From: Nonomuraea harbinensis
GTDB taxonomy: Bacteria; Actinomycetota; Actinomycetes; Streptosporangiales; Streptosporangiaceae
NCBI RefSeq assembly: GCF_019396385.1
Contig: NZ_JAHKRN010000011.1
Coordinates: 62,001-126,000, forward strand
Reading direction: 5' to 3'
Length of the DNA stretch: 64,000 bases
Under the pieces are notes generated by a model. It had not been told where the DNA came from, made no database searches, and saw only the letters and a program-made list of their open reading frames with translations. Positions 17,470 to 27,274 of the stretch are shown piece after piece. Both the position numbers and the translations under genes were made by a program. How positions within the stretch are numbered: position 1 is the first letter of the stretch; every line of letters begins with the position of its first letter.

Positions 17470-18147
17470 GTGAAGAGTCCGTCCCACCCCCGCGATCGCG
17501 GCATCCCCGAGGCTACGGTCGCCAGGCTGCCGTTGTACCTGCGGGCGCTGCACTTGATGGCGGAGCGGGGGATCGCGACGGTCAGCTCGGAGGACCTCGC
17601 CTCCGCGGCCGGGGTCAACTCGGCCAAGCTCCGCAAGGACCTGTCGCACCTGGGCTCCTACGGCACCCGCGGCGTCGGCTACGACGTGGAGTACCTCGTC
17701 TACCAGATCTCCCGTGAGCTGGGCCTGACGCAAGACTGGGCCGTCGCCATCGTCGGCATCGGCAACCTCGGCCGCGCGCTGGCCAACTACGGCGGCTTCG
17801 TCTCCAGGGGTTTCCGCGTCGCCGCGATGTTCGACGCCGACCCCGAAGTCGTGGGCGACACCATTGCGGGGTTGAATGTTGAACATATTGATGCGCTAGA
17901 AGCCGCGATCAAGCGGCGTGGAGTCTCGATCGTGGTTCTGGCTACACCGGCGGCGGCGGCACAGGAAGTGTGCGATCGTGTGGTTGCGGCTGGCGTCACC
18001 AGCATCCTCAACTTCGCTCCGGTGGTCCTCACCGTCCCGGACACCGTCGACGTCCGGAAGGTCGACCTTTCCATCGAGCTGCAGATTCTGGCGTTCCACG
18101 AGCAACGCAAGGCTGGGGGGCCACTCATGGCAGTGGACACGCAATGA
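17470..18147 (+). CDS. rex: Redox-sensing transcriptional repressor Rex
   Basis: A 225-aa homodimeric repressor that senses NADH/NAD+. The N-terminal winged helix contains LPLYLRALHLM, VSSEDLASAAGVNSAKLRKDLSHLGSYG and RGVGYDV. The Rossmann domain has VAIVGIGNLGRALANYGGF and MFDADPEVVG, and the domain-swapped C-terminal helix ends in LQILAFHEQRK. The start is GTG after GGAGCTCCCGCAG. Its stop overlaps the hemA start by 4 bp (ATGA). Confidence 0.96.
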   Translation: MKSPSHPRDRGIPEATVARLPLYLRALHLMAERGIATVSSEDLASAAGVNSAKLRKDLSHLGSYGTRGVGYDVEYLVYQISRELGLTQDWAVAIVGIGNLGRALANYGGFVSRGFRVAAMFDADPEVVGDTIAGLNVEHIDALEAAIKRRGVSIVVLATPAAAAQEVCDRVVAAGVTSILNFAPVVLTVPDTVDVRKVDLSIELQILAFHEQRKAGGPLMAVDTQ

Positions 18148-19400
18148 GCGTTCTGGCGATCGGCCTGAGCCACCGGACCGCCCCGGTGGCCATGCTGGAA
18201 CGCGTGTCCGTGACCGGCGACGCGCTGACCAAGCTGCTGCACGACGTGCAGGAAGACCTGTGCGTGGCGGAGACCTTCGTGGTCTCGACCTGCAACAGGG
18301 TCGAGGTCTACACCGCCGTCGACCGCTTCCACGCGGCCGTCTCCGCCGTCACCGGGCTGCTCAGCCGCCACTCCGGCGTGCCCGTCGACGAGCTGACCCC
18401 GCACCTTTACGTGCACTACGAGGAGCAGGCCGTCGAGCACCTGTTCTCCGTCGTGTGCGGCCTCGACTCGATGGTGGTCGGCGAGGGCCAGATCCTCGGC
18501 CAGGTACGCCAGGCGCTCAAGCTCGCCCAGAAGCACGGCACCGTCGGCGCCACCCTGAACGAACTGGCCCAGCACGCGCTGCGGGTCGGCAAGCGGGCCC
18601 AGACCGAAACCGGCATCGACAAGGCCGGCGCCTCCCTGGTGAGCGCCGGCCTGGCGCTGGCCGGCGAGCTGGCCGGACGGCGCGCGCTGGTGGTCGGCGC
18701 GGGCTCGATGAGCTCCCTGGCCGCCGTGACGCTCGCGCGCGCAGGGGTGACCGACATCGTCATCGCCAACCGTACGTACGAGCGCGGCGCCCGGCTGGCC
18801 GCGTCCGTCGGCGGCCGGGCGGTGGAGTTCGGCGCGGTCGGCCGCGAGCTGGCCGACGCCGACCTCGTCATCACCTGCACCGGCGCCGGCCGCCACGTGA
18901 TCACCGCCGACATGGTGACGCGCGGCGCGTTCCTGCTCGACCTGGCGCTGCCCCACGACATCGACCCGGCCGTGCGCGCCGTCCCCGGCGTCACCCTGGT
19001 CGACCTGGAGACCATCCACGAGTCCGGCATCGGCTACCGTGAGGGCGACGCGGTGCGTTCCGCGCGCTGGCTCCTCGCCGAGGAGCTGACCGCCTACCTC
19101 GACGCCGCCCGTGCCTCCCGCGTCACCCCGACGGTGGTGGCGCTGCGCAGCAAGGCCGCGGGGGTGGTCGAGTCCGAGCTGGGCAGGCTGATGATGAGGG
19201 TGCCCGGCCTGGACGAGAAGACCAGGGACGAGGTGACCCTGACCGTGCAGAGGGTCGTCGACAAGCTCCTGCACGAGCCCACTGTGCGTGTCAAGCGGCT
19301 CGCCACCTCTCCTGGAGGCGATCATTATGCGGAAGCGCTGCGCGAGCTGTTCGACCTGGATCCGAAGATGCCCGAAGCCGTAAGGGAGGTAGAGCTGTGA
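18144..19400 (+). CDS. hemA: Glutamyl-tRNA reductase
   Basis: The first committed step of C5-pathway tetrapyrrole synthesis: NADPH reduction of glutamyl-tRNA to glutamate-1-semialdehyde. At 418 aa it shows LSHRTAPVAMLERVS, the catalytic cysteine region VVSTCNRVEVYT, SMVVGEGQILGQVRQAL, the Rossmann motif VVGAGSMSSLAAV and the C-terminal dimerisation helices. The start overlaps rex and the stop overlaps the hemC GTG, so the operon is tightly coupled. Confidence 0.97.
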   Translation: MSVLAIGLSHRTAPVAMLERVSVTGDALTKLLHDVQEDLCVAETFVVSTCNRVEVYTAVDRFHAAVSAVTGLLSRHSGVPVDELTPHLYVHYEEQAVEHLFSVVCGLDSMVVGEGQILGQVRQALKLAQKHGTVGATLNELAQHALRVGKRAQTETGIDKAGASLVSAGLALAGELAGRRALVVGAGSMSSLAAVTLARAGVTDIVIANRTYERGARLAASVGGRAVEFGAVGRELADADLVITCTGAGRHVITADMVTRGAFLLDLALPHDIDPAVRAVPGVTLVDLETIHESGIGYREGDAVRSARWLLAEELTAYLDAARASRVTPTVVALRSKAAGVVESELGRLMMRVPGLDEKTRDEVTLTVQRVVDKLLHEPTVRVKRLATSPGGDHYAEALRELFDLDPKMPEAVREVEL

Positions 19401-20311
19401 CCCCGCAGCCCTTGAAGCTGGGCACCCGTCGCAGCCTGATGGCCACGACGCAGTCGCGGATGGTCGCCGACGCCTACACAGAACACACCGGACGCGCCAT
19501 CGAGCTCGTCGGCGTCACGACGTTCGGCGACGTGAGCAAGGCCCACCTGGCCCAGCTCGGCGGCACCGGCGTGTTCGTCAGCGCGCTGCGCGACAAGCTG
19601 CTCGAAGGCGAGATCGACTTCGCCGTCCACTCCCTGAAGGACCTGCCGACCAAGCCCGACCCGCGTATCGAGCTGGCCGCGCTCCCCACCCGCCACGACC
19701 ACCGCGACGCGCTCGTCGGCCCGGCCAAGTTCGCCGACCTGCCGCCGGGCGCCCGCGTCGGCACGGGCTCGCCGCGCCGCGTCGCCATGCTCCGCGCGCT
19801 CCGTCCCGACCTGGAGTACGTGCCGATCCGCGGCAACGCCGAGACCCGCATCGGCAAGATCGCCGCCGGCGAGCTGGACGCGGTCGTGCTCGCCTCGGCC
19901 GGCCTCACCAGGATCGGGCGGACCGCCGAGATCGCCGAGATCTTCGAGGTCGACCGGGTGCTGCCCGCCCCGGGCCAGGGCTCGCTGGCCGTGGAGTGCC
20001 TCGCCGACCGGGCCGACATGGTCGAGTTCCTCGGTCAGCTCGACGACCCGCGGACCCGCTCCGCGGTGGCCGCCGAGCGGGCCATCCTGGCCGCGCTCGA
20101 AGCGGGCTGCTCTGCCCCTGTGGGTGCTTTCGGGCTCGATGACGGGCAGACTCTCAACCTGACCGCCGCGGTCGTCGCTGTCGACGGCCGTCAGGCGGTG
20201 CGCAAGTCCACCGCCGGCTCTCCTTCGGAGGCGGAAGATCTGGGTCGCCGGCTCGCGGCCGAGATGCTTCGCGAAGGGGCCGACAGATTGATGGGGGAGC
20301 ATTCCCATTGA
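19397..20311 (+). CDS. hemC: Hydroxymethylbilane synthase (porphobilinogen deaminase)
   Basis: A 304-aa enzyme that polymerises four porphobilinogens on a dipyrromethane cofactor. It shows KLGTRRSLMA, VHSLKDLPT, GTGSPRRVAMLRALRPDL, IRGNAETRIGKI, the PAPGQGSLAVEC motif and the cofactor-binding cysteine in LEAGCSAPVGAF. The start is GTG with GGGAGGT upstream, overlapping hemA by 4 bp. Confidence 0.97.
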   Translation: MTPQPLKLGTRRSLMATTQSRMVADAYTEHTGRAIELVGVTTFGDVSKAHLAQLGGTGVFVSALRDKLLEGEIDFAVHSLKDLPTKPDPRIELAALPTRHDHRDALVGPAKFADLPPGARVGTGSPRRVAMLRALRPDLEYVPIRGNAETRIGKIAAGELDAVVLASAGLTRIGRTAEIAEIFEVDRVLPAPGQGSLAVECLADRADMVEFLGQLDDPRTRSAVAAERAILAALEAGCSAPVGAFGLDDGQTLNLTAAVVAVDGRQAVRKSTAGSPSEAEDLGRRLAAEMLREGADRLMGEHSH

Positions 20312-21852
20312 GCTCCGATAGTCCTACCTCCGGTTTCGTCGCGTTCGTTGGCGCCGGGCCCGGTGATCCCAACCTCCTCACGCTGCGTGGCGCCGAGCTG
20401 CTCGGCAAGGCAGACGTCGTCGTTCCGGGTGTGGAGGCCCACCGGTCCCTGCTCCGTCACAGCCGGCCCGAGGTGGAGGTGACCGAGGGCGACTACCTCG
20501 GCCACGCCGCCGCCGGCCGGCTCGTCGTGCGCCTGTGCGAGGGCGACCCGATGCTGTTCTCCTCGGTCTCCGAGGAGGTCGCGGCCTGCGCCGCGGCTGA
20601 GGTGGACTTCGAGATCGTGCCCGGCGTGCCGTCCGCGACCGCCGTGCTCGCCTACGCGGGCATCCCCTCCGCGATGTCGACGCCGGAGTTCCGCGTCGTC
20701 GACGCCGCCCGGGAGCAGGACTGGGCCTCCCACGCCGCCTGCCCCGGCACGCTCGTCATCTACAACGGCCTGCCCGAGGCCGTGGCCATCGGCAAGGCGC
20801 TGATCGGCGGGGGCAAGCCCGACACCACTCCGGTGGCCGTCACCGCTTCAGGCACCACCACCGAGCAGCACACCGTGGTGTCCACCCTCGGCAGGCTGCA
20901 GGCCGACCTCAAGCACGCCGCGCTGGCCGAGCCCGCCCTGATCACGGTGGGCGAGGCCGTCCGCATGCGCAACACGCTGTCGTGGTTCGAGACCAAGCCG
21001 CTGTTCGGCTGGCGGGTGCTGGTCCCGCGCACGAGGGAGCAGTCCCAGGCCCTGTCCGAGCAGCTCGTCTCGTACGGCGCGGTGCCGGAGGAGGTGCCGA
21101 CCATCTCGGTCGAGCCGCCGCGCACCCCGCAGCAGATGGACCGCGCCATCAAGGGCCTGGTCACCGGCCGCTACGAGTGGGTGGTCTTCACCAGCGCCAA
21201 CGCCGTCAAGGCGGTGCGGGAGAAGTTCGAGGAGTACGGGCTCGACGCGCGTGCCTTCGCCGGGCTCAAGGTCGCCGCGGTCGGCGACGCCACCGCGCGG
21301 GCGCTGATCGAGTTCGGCGTCCGGCCCGACCTGCTGCCCTCCGGCGAGCAGTCGTCGGAAGGGCTCGTGGACGAGTGGCCGCCGTACGACTCGATGCTCG
21401 ACCCGATCAACCGGGTGCTGCTGCCCAGGGCCGACATCTCGACCGACACGCTCGTCGCCGGGCTCACCGAGCTCGGCTGGGAGTGTGACGACGTCACCGC
21501 CTACCGCACCGTGCGGGCCGCGCCGCCGCCCGCCCCGATCCGCGAGGCGATCAAGGGCGGCGGCTTCGACGCCGTGCTGTTCACCTCGTCCTCGACCGTA
21601 CGCAACCTCGTCGGCATCGCCGGCAAGCCGCACAACGTCACGATCATCGCCGTGATCGGGCCGCAGACGGCCAAGACGGCCGAGGAGTTCGGGCTGCGCG
21701 TGGACGTCATGGCGAGCAAGCCCTCCGCCTCGGCCCTGGCGACAGCGCTGGCGGAGTTCGGCGCCAAGCAGCGGTCGGCGGCGCTCTCCGCCGGCGACAC
21801 CCCGCGCAAGCCGTCCCAGAACCGCAGGGGCGCCAGAAGGAGGGCCAAGTGA
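20308..21852 (+). CDS. hemD: Bifunctional uroporphyrinogen-III C-methyltransferase / uroporphyrinogen-III synthase
   Basis: A 514-aa fusion typical of actinobacteria. About 1-245 is the SAM-dependent methyltransferase (FVGAGPGDPNLLTLRGAELL, LCEGDPMLFSS, VPGVPSATAVLAYAGIP). About 255-490 is the HemD synthase (VLVPRTREQSQALSEQL, VFTSANAVKAV, FTSSSTVRNLVGIAG, IGPQTAKTAEEFG). It feeds both heme and siroheme/B12 branches. The start is a rare TTG with GGGGGAG about 8 nt upstream, and it overlaps the hemC stop. The C-terminus is basic (NRRGARRRAK). Confidence 0.95.
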   Translation: MSSDSPTSGFVAFVGAGPGDPNLLTLRGAELLGKADVVVPGVEAHRSLLRHSRPEVEVTEGDYLGHAAAGRLVVRLCEGDPMLFSSVSEEVAACAAAEVDFEIVPGVPSATAVLAYAGIPSAMSTPEFRVVDAAREQDWASHAACPGTLVIYNGLPEAVAIGKALIGGGKPDTTPVAVTASGTTTEQHTVVSTLGRLQADLKHAALAEPALITVGEAVRMRNTLSWFETKPLFGWRVLVPRTREQSQALSEQLVSYGAVPEEVPTISVEPPRTPQQMDRAIKGLVTGRYEWVVFTSANAVKAVREKFEEYGLDARAFAGLKVAAVGDATARALIEFGVRPDLLPSGEQSSEGLVDEWPPYDSMLDPINRVLLPRADISTDTLVAGLTELGWECDDVTAYRTVRAAPPPAPIREAIKGGGFDAVLFTSSSTVRNLVGIAGKPHNVTIIAVIGPQTAKTAEEFGLRVDVMASKPSASALATALAEFGAKQRSAALSAGDTPRKPSQNRRGARRRAK

Positions 21853-22832
21853 GCGCCGAGTTCCCCGTCGCCCGCCCGCGCAGGCTGCGCCGCACCCCGG
21901 CGCTGCGCAGGATGGTGGCCGGCACCCGCCTGCACCCCGCCGACCTGATCCTGCCCCTGTTCGTCAAGGAGGGCATCGCGGAGCCCCACCCGGTCGGCTC
22001 CATGCCCGGCGTCTACCAGCACAGCCGCGACTCGCTGCGGAAGGCCGCGCTCGACGCGGCCGAGGCCGGCGTCGGCGGGCTGATCCTGTTCGGCGTGCCC
22101 GCCGTCAAGGACGCCCGCGGCTCGGCCGCCGACGACCCCGGCGGCATCCTTCAGGTGGCGCTGCGCGACGTGAGCGCCGAGGTCGGCGACGCCATCGTGG
22201 TGATGGCCGACACCTGCCTCGACGAGTTCACCGACAACGGCCACTGCGGCATCCTCACCGAGAGCGGCGAGGTCGACAACGACGCCACCCTGGAGCGCTA
22301 CGCGTCCATCGCGGTCGCGCAGGTCAGGGCCGGCTCCCAGATGGTGGCGCCGAGCGGCATGATGGACGGCCAGGTCGGGGCCATCAGGGCGGCGCTCGAC
22401 GCCGACGGGTTCACCGGCGTCCCGATCCTCGCCTACACGGCCAAGTACGCCTCGGCCTTCTACGGGCCGTTCAGGGACGCCGCCGAGTGCGCGCCCCAGT
22501 TCGGCGACCGGGCCAGTCACCAGCAGGACCCGGCGGGCCCGCTGGAGGAGGCGCTCCGCGAGGCCAGGCTCGACCTGGCCGAAGGGGCCGACGCCGTCAT
22601 GGTCAAGCCCGCGCTCGCCTACCTCGACGTCATCCGCCGCTTCCGTGACGAGGTGGACGTGCCCGTCGCCGCCTACCAGGTGAGCGGCGAGTACGCGATG
22701 ATCGAGGCCGCCGCCGCCAACGGCTGGGTCGACCGCGACCGCATGATCATGGAGTCGCTGGTGTCGATCAAGCGCGCCGGGGCCGACCTGATCCTCACTT
22801 ACTGGGCGACCGAGGTGGCACGCCGCCTCTAA
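21849..22832 (+). CDS. hemB: Delta-aminolevulinic acid dehydratase (porphobilinogen synthase)
   Basis: A 327-aa enzyme that condenses two 5-aminolevulinates. It shows RPRRLRRTPALRRMVAGTRL, LFVKEGI, the Schiff-base lysines in AYTAKYASAFYGPF and AVMVKPALAYLD, and YQVSGEYAM. The metal-site segment reads DTCLDEFTDNGHCG, a mixture of the zinc type (three Cys) and magnesium type (Ala/Asp/Asp) signatures. The GTG start overlaps hemD by 4 bp. Confidence 0.96.
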   Translation: MSAEFPVARPRRLRRTPALRRMVAGTRLHPADLILPLFVKEGIAEPHPVGSMPGVYQHSRDSLRKAALDAAEAGVGGLILFGVPAVKDARGSAADDPGGILQVALRDVSAEVGDAIVVMADTCLDEFTDNGHCGILTESGEVDNDATLERYASIAVAQVRAGSQMVAPSGMMDGQVGAIRAALDADGFTGVPILAYTAKYASAFYGPFRDAAECAPQFGDRASHQQDPAGPLEEALREARLDLAEGADAVMVKPALAYLDVIRRFRDEVDVPVAAYQVSGEYAMIEAAAANGWVDRDRMIMESLVSIKRAGADLILTYWATEVARRL

Positions 22833-22961
22833 CCATGGGGTTCGGGTCATGTCCTGAGACGTGTGCGTTAGAGTGCCATAAGACGTGCTGGTGTGTCCCG
22901 CGTGTGCGCCAGGCCAGGAGACGGGACTGCCTCAGGCACGGTGACTTCGACGGGAGACACC

Positions 22962-23591
22962 ATGGTGGGGGTACCTCTGGCTCGCCGTACCAGAAGGAAA
23001 CCGCGGCATTCGCGGCTCGACGCCGTCCTCGGCTACGCCGCTCTGGGATGGCCGGCCGTGCCGGGCGCTCATCCGCTGCGCAACGGCCCCCGCGCCTGCT
23101 CGTGTGACCGCGTCGGCTGTCCCGACCCGGGCGCCCACCCGCTGTCGCCCGCCTGGAACATGCAGGCCACGACCGACACGGCGCAGCTCACCCGCTGGTG
23201 GCGCAACGACCCCGAGGCCAACGTCATCCTGCCCACCGGACGCGTGTTCGACGTGTTCGACGTGCCGCTCTCCACCGGCCTGTCGGCCCTCGCCAGGATC
23301 GACGCCGCCGGAGCTCCCTCAGGCCCGGTCGCCGCCAACGGCGACCGGGTCCTGTTCTATGTGGCCACCCGCGGCAACCCCGACGACGAGGACGAGTGGT
23401 GGTCCTGTCAGCTCGACTGTGACCCGGCCACCATCGAGGACACGCCTGGCCTGCGCTGGCACTGCCGCGACAGCTACGTCCTCGCCCCGCCGTCCACCCT
23501 CACCACCGGACAGCCCGTCTCCTGGCTGCGCACCCCCGACGGCCGCCCGCTCCCCGACCCGCTCCGCGTGCTGGAGTGGCTCGCCGACTAA
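22962..23591 (+). CDS. Bifunctional primase/polymerase N-terminal (prim-pol)-like protein
   Basis: A 209-aa protein resembling the N-terminal prim-pol domain of plasmid/phage-type primases, standing alone. It shows [19 protein letters not shown] ([17 protein letters not shown]), a Cys-containing strip [37 protein letters not shown] and [20 protein letters not shown]. The hhhDhD-type acidic motif is degenerate (FDVFDV), so polymerase activity is doubtful. ATG 22962 follows GGGAGA. Such proteins commonly follow hemB in Streptomyces relatives; their role is unknown. Confidence 0.75.
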   Translation: MVGVPLARRTRRKPRHSRLDAVLGYAALGWPAVPGAHPLRNGPRACSCDRVGCPDPGAHPLSPAWNMQATTDTAQLTRWWRNDPEANVILPTGRVFDVFDVPLSTGLSALARIDAAGAPSGPVAANGDRVLFYVATRGNPDDEDEWWSCQLDCDPATIEDTPGLRWHCRDSYVLAPPSTLTTGQPVSWLRTPDGRPLPDPLRVLEWLAD

Positions 23592-23601
23592 CCTGTTTCG
23601 C

Positions 23602-24891
23602 GTGAGCCGTACAAAGAACTCCGACGATCTGTTCGCCCGCGCCAGCGCCGTCGTGCCGGGCGGGGTGAACTCTCCGGTCCGCGCGTTCGGCGCGGTCGGC
23701 GGCACGCCGCGCTTCATGGTCTCCGGCCAGGGGCCCTACATCACCGACGCCGACGGCAACCGCTACGTCGACCTGGTGTGCTCGTGGGGTCCGATGATCC
23801 TGGGTCACCGGCACCCCGCGGTCGTGGAGGCGGTGGCCGAGGCGGCCTCGCGCGGCTTCTCGTACGGGACCGCGACCCCGGGAGAGGTCGAGCTGGCCGA
23901 GGAGATCGTGGCCCGGGTGGCGCCCGTGGAGAAGGTGCGGCTGGTCAGCTCCGGCACCGAGGCGACGATGAGCGCGGTGCGGCTGGCCCGCGGGTTCACC
24001 GGCCGGTCCAAGGTCGTCAAGTTCGCCGGCTGCTACCACGGTCACGTCGACGCGCTGCTGGCGTCGGCCGGGTCGGGGGTGGCCACGTTCGGGCTGCCCG
24101 ACACGCCTGGCGTGACCGGCGCCTCGGCGGCCGACACGATCGTGCTGCCCTACAACGCGATCGACCTGGTCGAGCAGGCCTTCGAGGCGGCGGAGATCGC
24201 CTGCGTCATCACCGAGGCGTGCCCGGCCAACATGGGCATCGTGCCGCCGCTCGACGGCTTCAACAGCCGCCTGCGCGAGCTGTGCACCCGCCACGGGGCG
24301 CTGCTCATCGTGGACGAGGTCCTGACGGGCTTCCGCGTCTCGCGCTCCGGATGGTACGGGCTGGACCCGGTCGAGGCCGACCTGATGACGTTCGGCAAGG
24401 TCATGGGCGGAGGGCTCCCGGCGGCGGCGTTCGGCGGGCGCGCCGACGTCACGGCGCATCTGGCTCCCGAGGGTCCCGTCTACCAGGCGGGCACCCTGTC
24501 GGGCAACCCGCTGGCCTGCGCCGCCGGGCTGGCCACACTGCGCGCGCTCGACGACGCCGCCTACGCCGAGGTCGGCGCCGCCGCCCGCGCCGTCGCCGAG
24601 GCCGCCACCTCGGCGCTGACGGCCGCCGGCGTGCCGCACCGGCTGCAGACGGCGGGCAACCTGTTCTCCATCTTCTTCACCGACCGGCAGGTCACGGACT
24701 TCGCCGACGCCCAGACGCAGAACACGGCTGCCTACCGGGCGTTCTTCCACAGCATGCTCGACCAGGGGGTCTATCTGCCGCCGTCGGCGTACGAGGCGTG
24801 GTTCCTGTCGGCCTCCCACGGCGACGACGCGCTGGCCCGGGTCGCCGACGCCCTTCCCGCCGCCGCCAAGGCCGCCGCCGCGGTCCTCTGA
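23602..24891 (+). CDS. hemL: Glutamate-1-semialdehyde 2,1-aminomutase
   Basis: A 429-aa PLP-dependent class III aminotransferase converting glutamate-1-semialdehyde into 5-aminolevulinate. It shows [55 protein letters not shown], the PLP lysine in [12 protein letters not shown] and [16 protein letters not shown]. The GTG start at 23602 is 10 bp after the preceding stop and has no clear ribosome site, so translation may depend on coupling. Confidence 0.96.
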   Translation: MSRTKNSDDLFARASAVVPGGVNSPVRAFGAVGGTPRFMVSGQGPYITDADGNRYVDLVCSWGPMILGHRHPAVVEAVAEAASRGFSYGTATPGEVELAEEIVARVAPVEKVRLVSSGTEATMSAVRLARGFTGRSKVVKFAGCYHGHVDALLASAGSGVATFGLPDTPGVTGASAADTIVLPYNAIDLVEQAFEAAEIACVITEACPANMGIVPPLDGFNSRLRELCTRHGALLIVDEVLTGFRVSRSGWYGLDPVEADLMTFGKVMGGGLPAAAFGGRADVTAHLAPEGPVYQAGTLSGNPLACAAGLATLRALDDAAYAEVGAAARAVAEAATSALTAAGVPHRLQTAGNLFSIFFTDRQVTDFADAQTQNTAAYRAFFHSMLDQGVYLPPSAYEAWFLSASHGDDALARVADALPAAAKAAAAVL

Positions 24892-24933
24892 CGGGCGCCG
24901 CGCCGGAGCCCGGCCCCTCGGGTGTGAGGCGGT

Positions 24934-26217
24934 CTAGTCAGGTAGACGTGGGGTGAGACCGGCCGGGGCGGCGTGGTCCCAGAGGGCCGACAGCGGGGTG
25001 AAGAAGATCCGGTCGCCCGACGGCAGGTTCGTGTCGCCGAGGTGGAGCACGTACCCGGCGCGGAAGCGGTCGCCCAGGTTGTCCCTCAGCCAGCGCAGGT
25101 GCCGGGCGTCGTCCGGCTTGGGCGTGGCCGAGGCCTTGACCTCGATGCCGATGACGGTGCCGTCCCGGCGTTCCAGAATGAAATCGACCTCGCGTTTGTC
25201 CCGGTCTCGGTAGTGGCGCAGGGTGACGTGCCGCTGGGTGAACGTCGTCAGCTTGAGCAGTTCGGCGAAGACGAAGGTCTCGAGCAGCCCGCCGAGAGCC
25301 GGGTGGCCGGGTGCGCGCAGGGCTTCGGCGTCCACGTCGAGCAGGTAGGCGGCCAGGCCGCTGTCGGTGACGTAGGTCTTCGGCGCGTGCGTCACCCGGG
25401 AGGAGAAGTTGTTCGACCAGGCGGGCGCGGAGGCCACGAGAAAGACCGTCTCCAGGTAGGCGAGATAGGAGCGGACGGTCGCCGCGTCGAGCCCGAGGCT
25501 GTTGGCGAGCTGGGCCAGGACGAGCTGCCCGCTCGCGCGGGCGGCTACGAGAGCGATCAGGTCGGGGATCGAGCTCGCCTTGGTGACGTGCGCGAACTCG
25601 CGGATGTCGTGGGAGATCACGGTGTCGAGGTAGCCGCGGAACCAGGTGCGCAGGGCGAGAGGGGAACTGAGGCGAAGGACCTCGGGATAGCTGCCCTGGC
25701 AGATCAGCCGGAGGTAGTCCTCCCGCGTCCAGGCTGACCGCGGCTCGGTCACCGACGCTGGATCGGCGAACACCTGGTCGCAGAAGCCGCCTGTGCCGCC
25801 GGTGCGTTCGGCCACGGCGAAGGGCCACAGGTCGACGAAGGCCACCCGTCCCGCGAGAGACTCCGACAGGGTCGGCACGCTGAGGAATCGCGTGGACCCG
25901 GAGAGGACGAACTGGCCGGGGCGCCAGTCCTCGTCCACGACCTGCTTGATGGCCAGGACCAAGGCGTCGCCGGCTCGCTGGATCTCGTCGATGATGACGG
26001 GCTGCGGCTGCTGACGGGCGAAGGTCCGCGGATCGTCGCGGGCGATCGCGAGCTGTGACGGGTCGTCGAGTGCGGCGAAGGTGGCGTCGCCGAAGCGCCT
26101 GCACGATTGCAGGAGGGTCGTCTTGCCGCACTGGCGGGGGCCGTTGACCACGACGATCCGCAGCTCGCTGAGCAGCTCCCTGAGTCGGCTCGCGGCGAGC
26201 CGGGGCACGAGATCCAT
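24934..26217 (-). CDS. AAA ATPase with DUF4143 (archaeal-type ATPase)
   Basis: A 427-aa protein. Walker A is VVNGPRQCGKTTLLQ (about residues 21-35), Walker B is PVIIDEIQRAGDAL and sensor-1 is FVLSGSTRFLS. The C-terminal half has DUF4143 features (YVTDSGLAAYLL, HPALGGLLETFVFAELLK) ending in a PD-(D/E)xK-like nuclease core (KREVDFILERRDGTVIGIEVKAS). Such ATPases are common accessory genes of unclear role. ATG 26217 follows GGGAGGT, so the in-frame ATG at 26301 is rejected. It is probably an insertion between hemL and the cytochrome c genes. Confidence 0.9.
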   Translation of the reverse strand: MDLVPRLAASRLRELLSELRIVVVNGPRQCGKTTLLQSCRRFGDATFAALDDPSQLAIARDDPRTFARQQPQPVIIDEIQRAGDALVLAIKQVVDEDWRPGQFVLSGSTRFLSVPTLSESLAGRVAFVDLWPFAVAERTGGTGGFCDQVFADPASVTEPRSAWTREDYLRLICQGSYPEVLRLSSPLALRTWFRGYLDTVISHDIREFAHVTKASSIPDLIALVAARASGQLVLAQLANSLGLDAATVRSYLAYLETVFLVASAPAWSNNFSSRVTHAPKTYVTDSGLAAYLLDVDAEALRAPGHPALGGLLETFVFAELLKLTTFTQRHVTLRHYRDRDKREVDFILERRDGTVIGIEVKASATPKPDDARHLRWLRDNLGDRFRAGYVLHLGDTNLPSGDRIFFTPLSALWDHAAPAGLTPRLPD

Positions 26218-26331
26218 CTGACCTCCCACGTGCGCATTCGCGATCCGCGAACCACAGTCTCCCAGATCTGCCGGAGACTCAACCCCTGATTCGCGGGGCA
26301 AGTTTTCCCTGATCTGCCGTGCGGTGAGTCG

Positions 26332-27228
26332 CTATTTCGCGAGCGCGGTTTTCCCCGGTTCGCGGGAGGACGGCGCGGGGGTTCGCCGGCGGGTGCCCGC
26401 GTACAGGACGCCGGTGACGATCAGGGCGGCGGCGGCGACGCGGAGCCAGGTGAGGGGCTCGCCGGTGAAGAGGGCGGCCGAGGTCATGCCGAAGACCGGC
26501 ACGAGGAGCGTGTAGGGGGCGACGGTGGAGGCGTCGTAGCGGCGCAGGAGGAAGCCCCAGACGCCGAAGCCGACGAGTGTCGAGACGAAGGCCACGTACA
26601 GGAGGGACAGCCAGCCCTCCAGCGGGGCCGTCAGGGTGGGGACGCCCTCCAGCCAGAGTGACAGGAGCAGGAGCGGCGGCGACGACAGGGCGCTGACCCA
26701 GACCATGAAGCGCAGCGAGTCGGGCGGGGCGGCCTTGCGCTGGGCGATGTTGCCGAGGCCCCAGGCCGCGGCGGCGGCGACGCACAGGGCGAAGGCGCCG
26801 ATCGGGCCGGAGGCGCCGAAGTCGAGCGCCACCAGGGCCAGGCCGCCGAACGCGACGGCCAGGCCCGTCACCCGGCGCGCGGTGAGACGCTCGCCGAGGA
26901 GCGTCACCGCGAACAGGATCGTGAACAGCACCTGCATCTGCAGGACCAGCGAGGTCAGCCCGGCCGGCATGCCGGCCCGCATGCCCACGAGCAGCAGGGC
27001 GAACTGGCCGGCGCCGGTCGTGGCGGCGACCGCGGCGATCCAGCGCCAGGGCACGGCCGGGCGGCCGACCAGGAGCAGGGCGGGGAAGGCCGCCATCGCG
27101 AACCGCAGGCCCGCGTACAGCAGGGGCGGGAAGTGCTCCAGCCCCACCTGCATGACGACGAAGTTGACCCCCCAGACGGCGGCCAGCCCGATGGCGAGCG
27201 CCAGATGAGGGGGTCTCAGCGTGTTCAC
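26332..27228 (-). CDS. EamA/DMT family transporter
   Basis: A 298-aa integral membrane protein with ten hydrophobic segments in two EamA repeats (LALAIGLAAVWGVNFVVMQVGL and SLLYVAFVSTLVGFGVWGFLLRRYDAS). The second repeat carries VPVFGMTSAALFTGE, the typical EamA terminal motif. It probably exports or imports an amino acid or metabolite; the substrate is unknown. The C-terminal tail is basic and cytosolic. A 36-aa gene lies upstream on the same strand and the LysR gene diverges, so LysR may control it. Confidence 0.9.
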   Translation of the reverse strand: MNTLRPPHLALAIGLAAVWGVNFVVMQVGLEHFPPLLYAGLRFAMAAFPALLLVGRPAVPWRWIAAVAATTGAGQFALLLVGMRAGMPAGLTSLVLQMQVLFTILFAVTLLGERLTARRVTGLAVAFGGLALVALDFGASGPIGAFALCVAAAAAWGLGNIAQRKAAPPDSLRFMVWVSALSSPPLLLLSLWLEGVPTLTAPLEGWLSLLYVAFVSTLVGFGVWGFLLRRYDASTVAPYTLLVPVFGMTSAALFTGEPLTWLRVAAAALIVTGVLYAGTRRRTPAPSSREPGKTALAK

Positions 27229-27274
27229 GGCGATCCTGTGGATCGCGGCTCGGCCCCGGGGTTCATGCGGCGAT

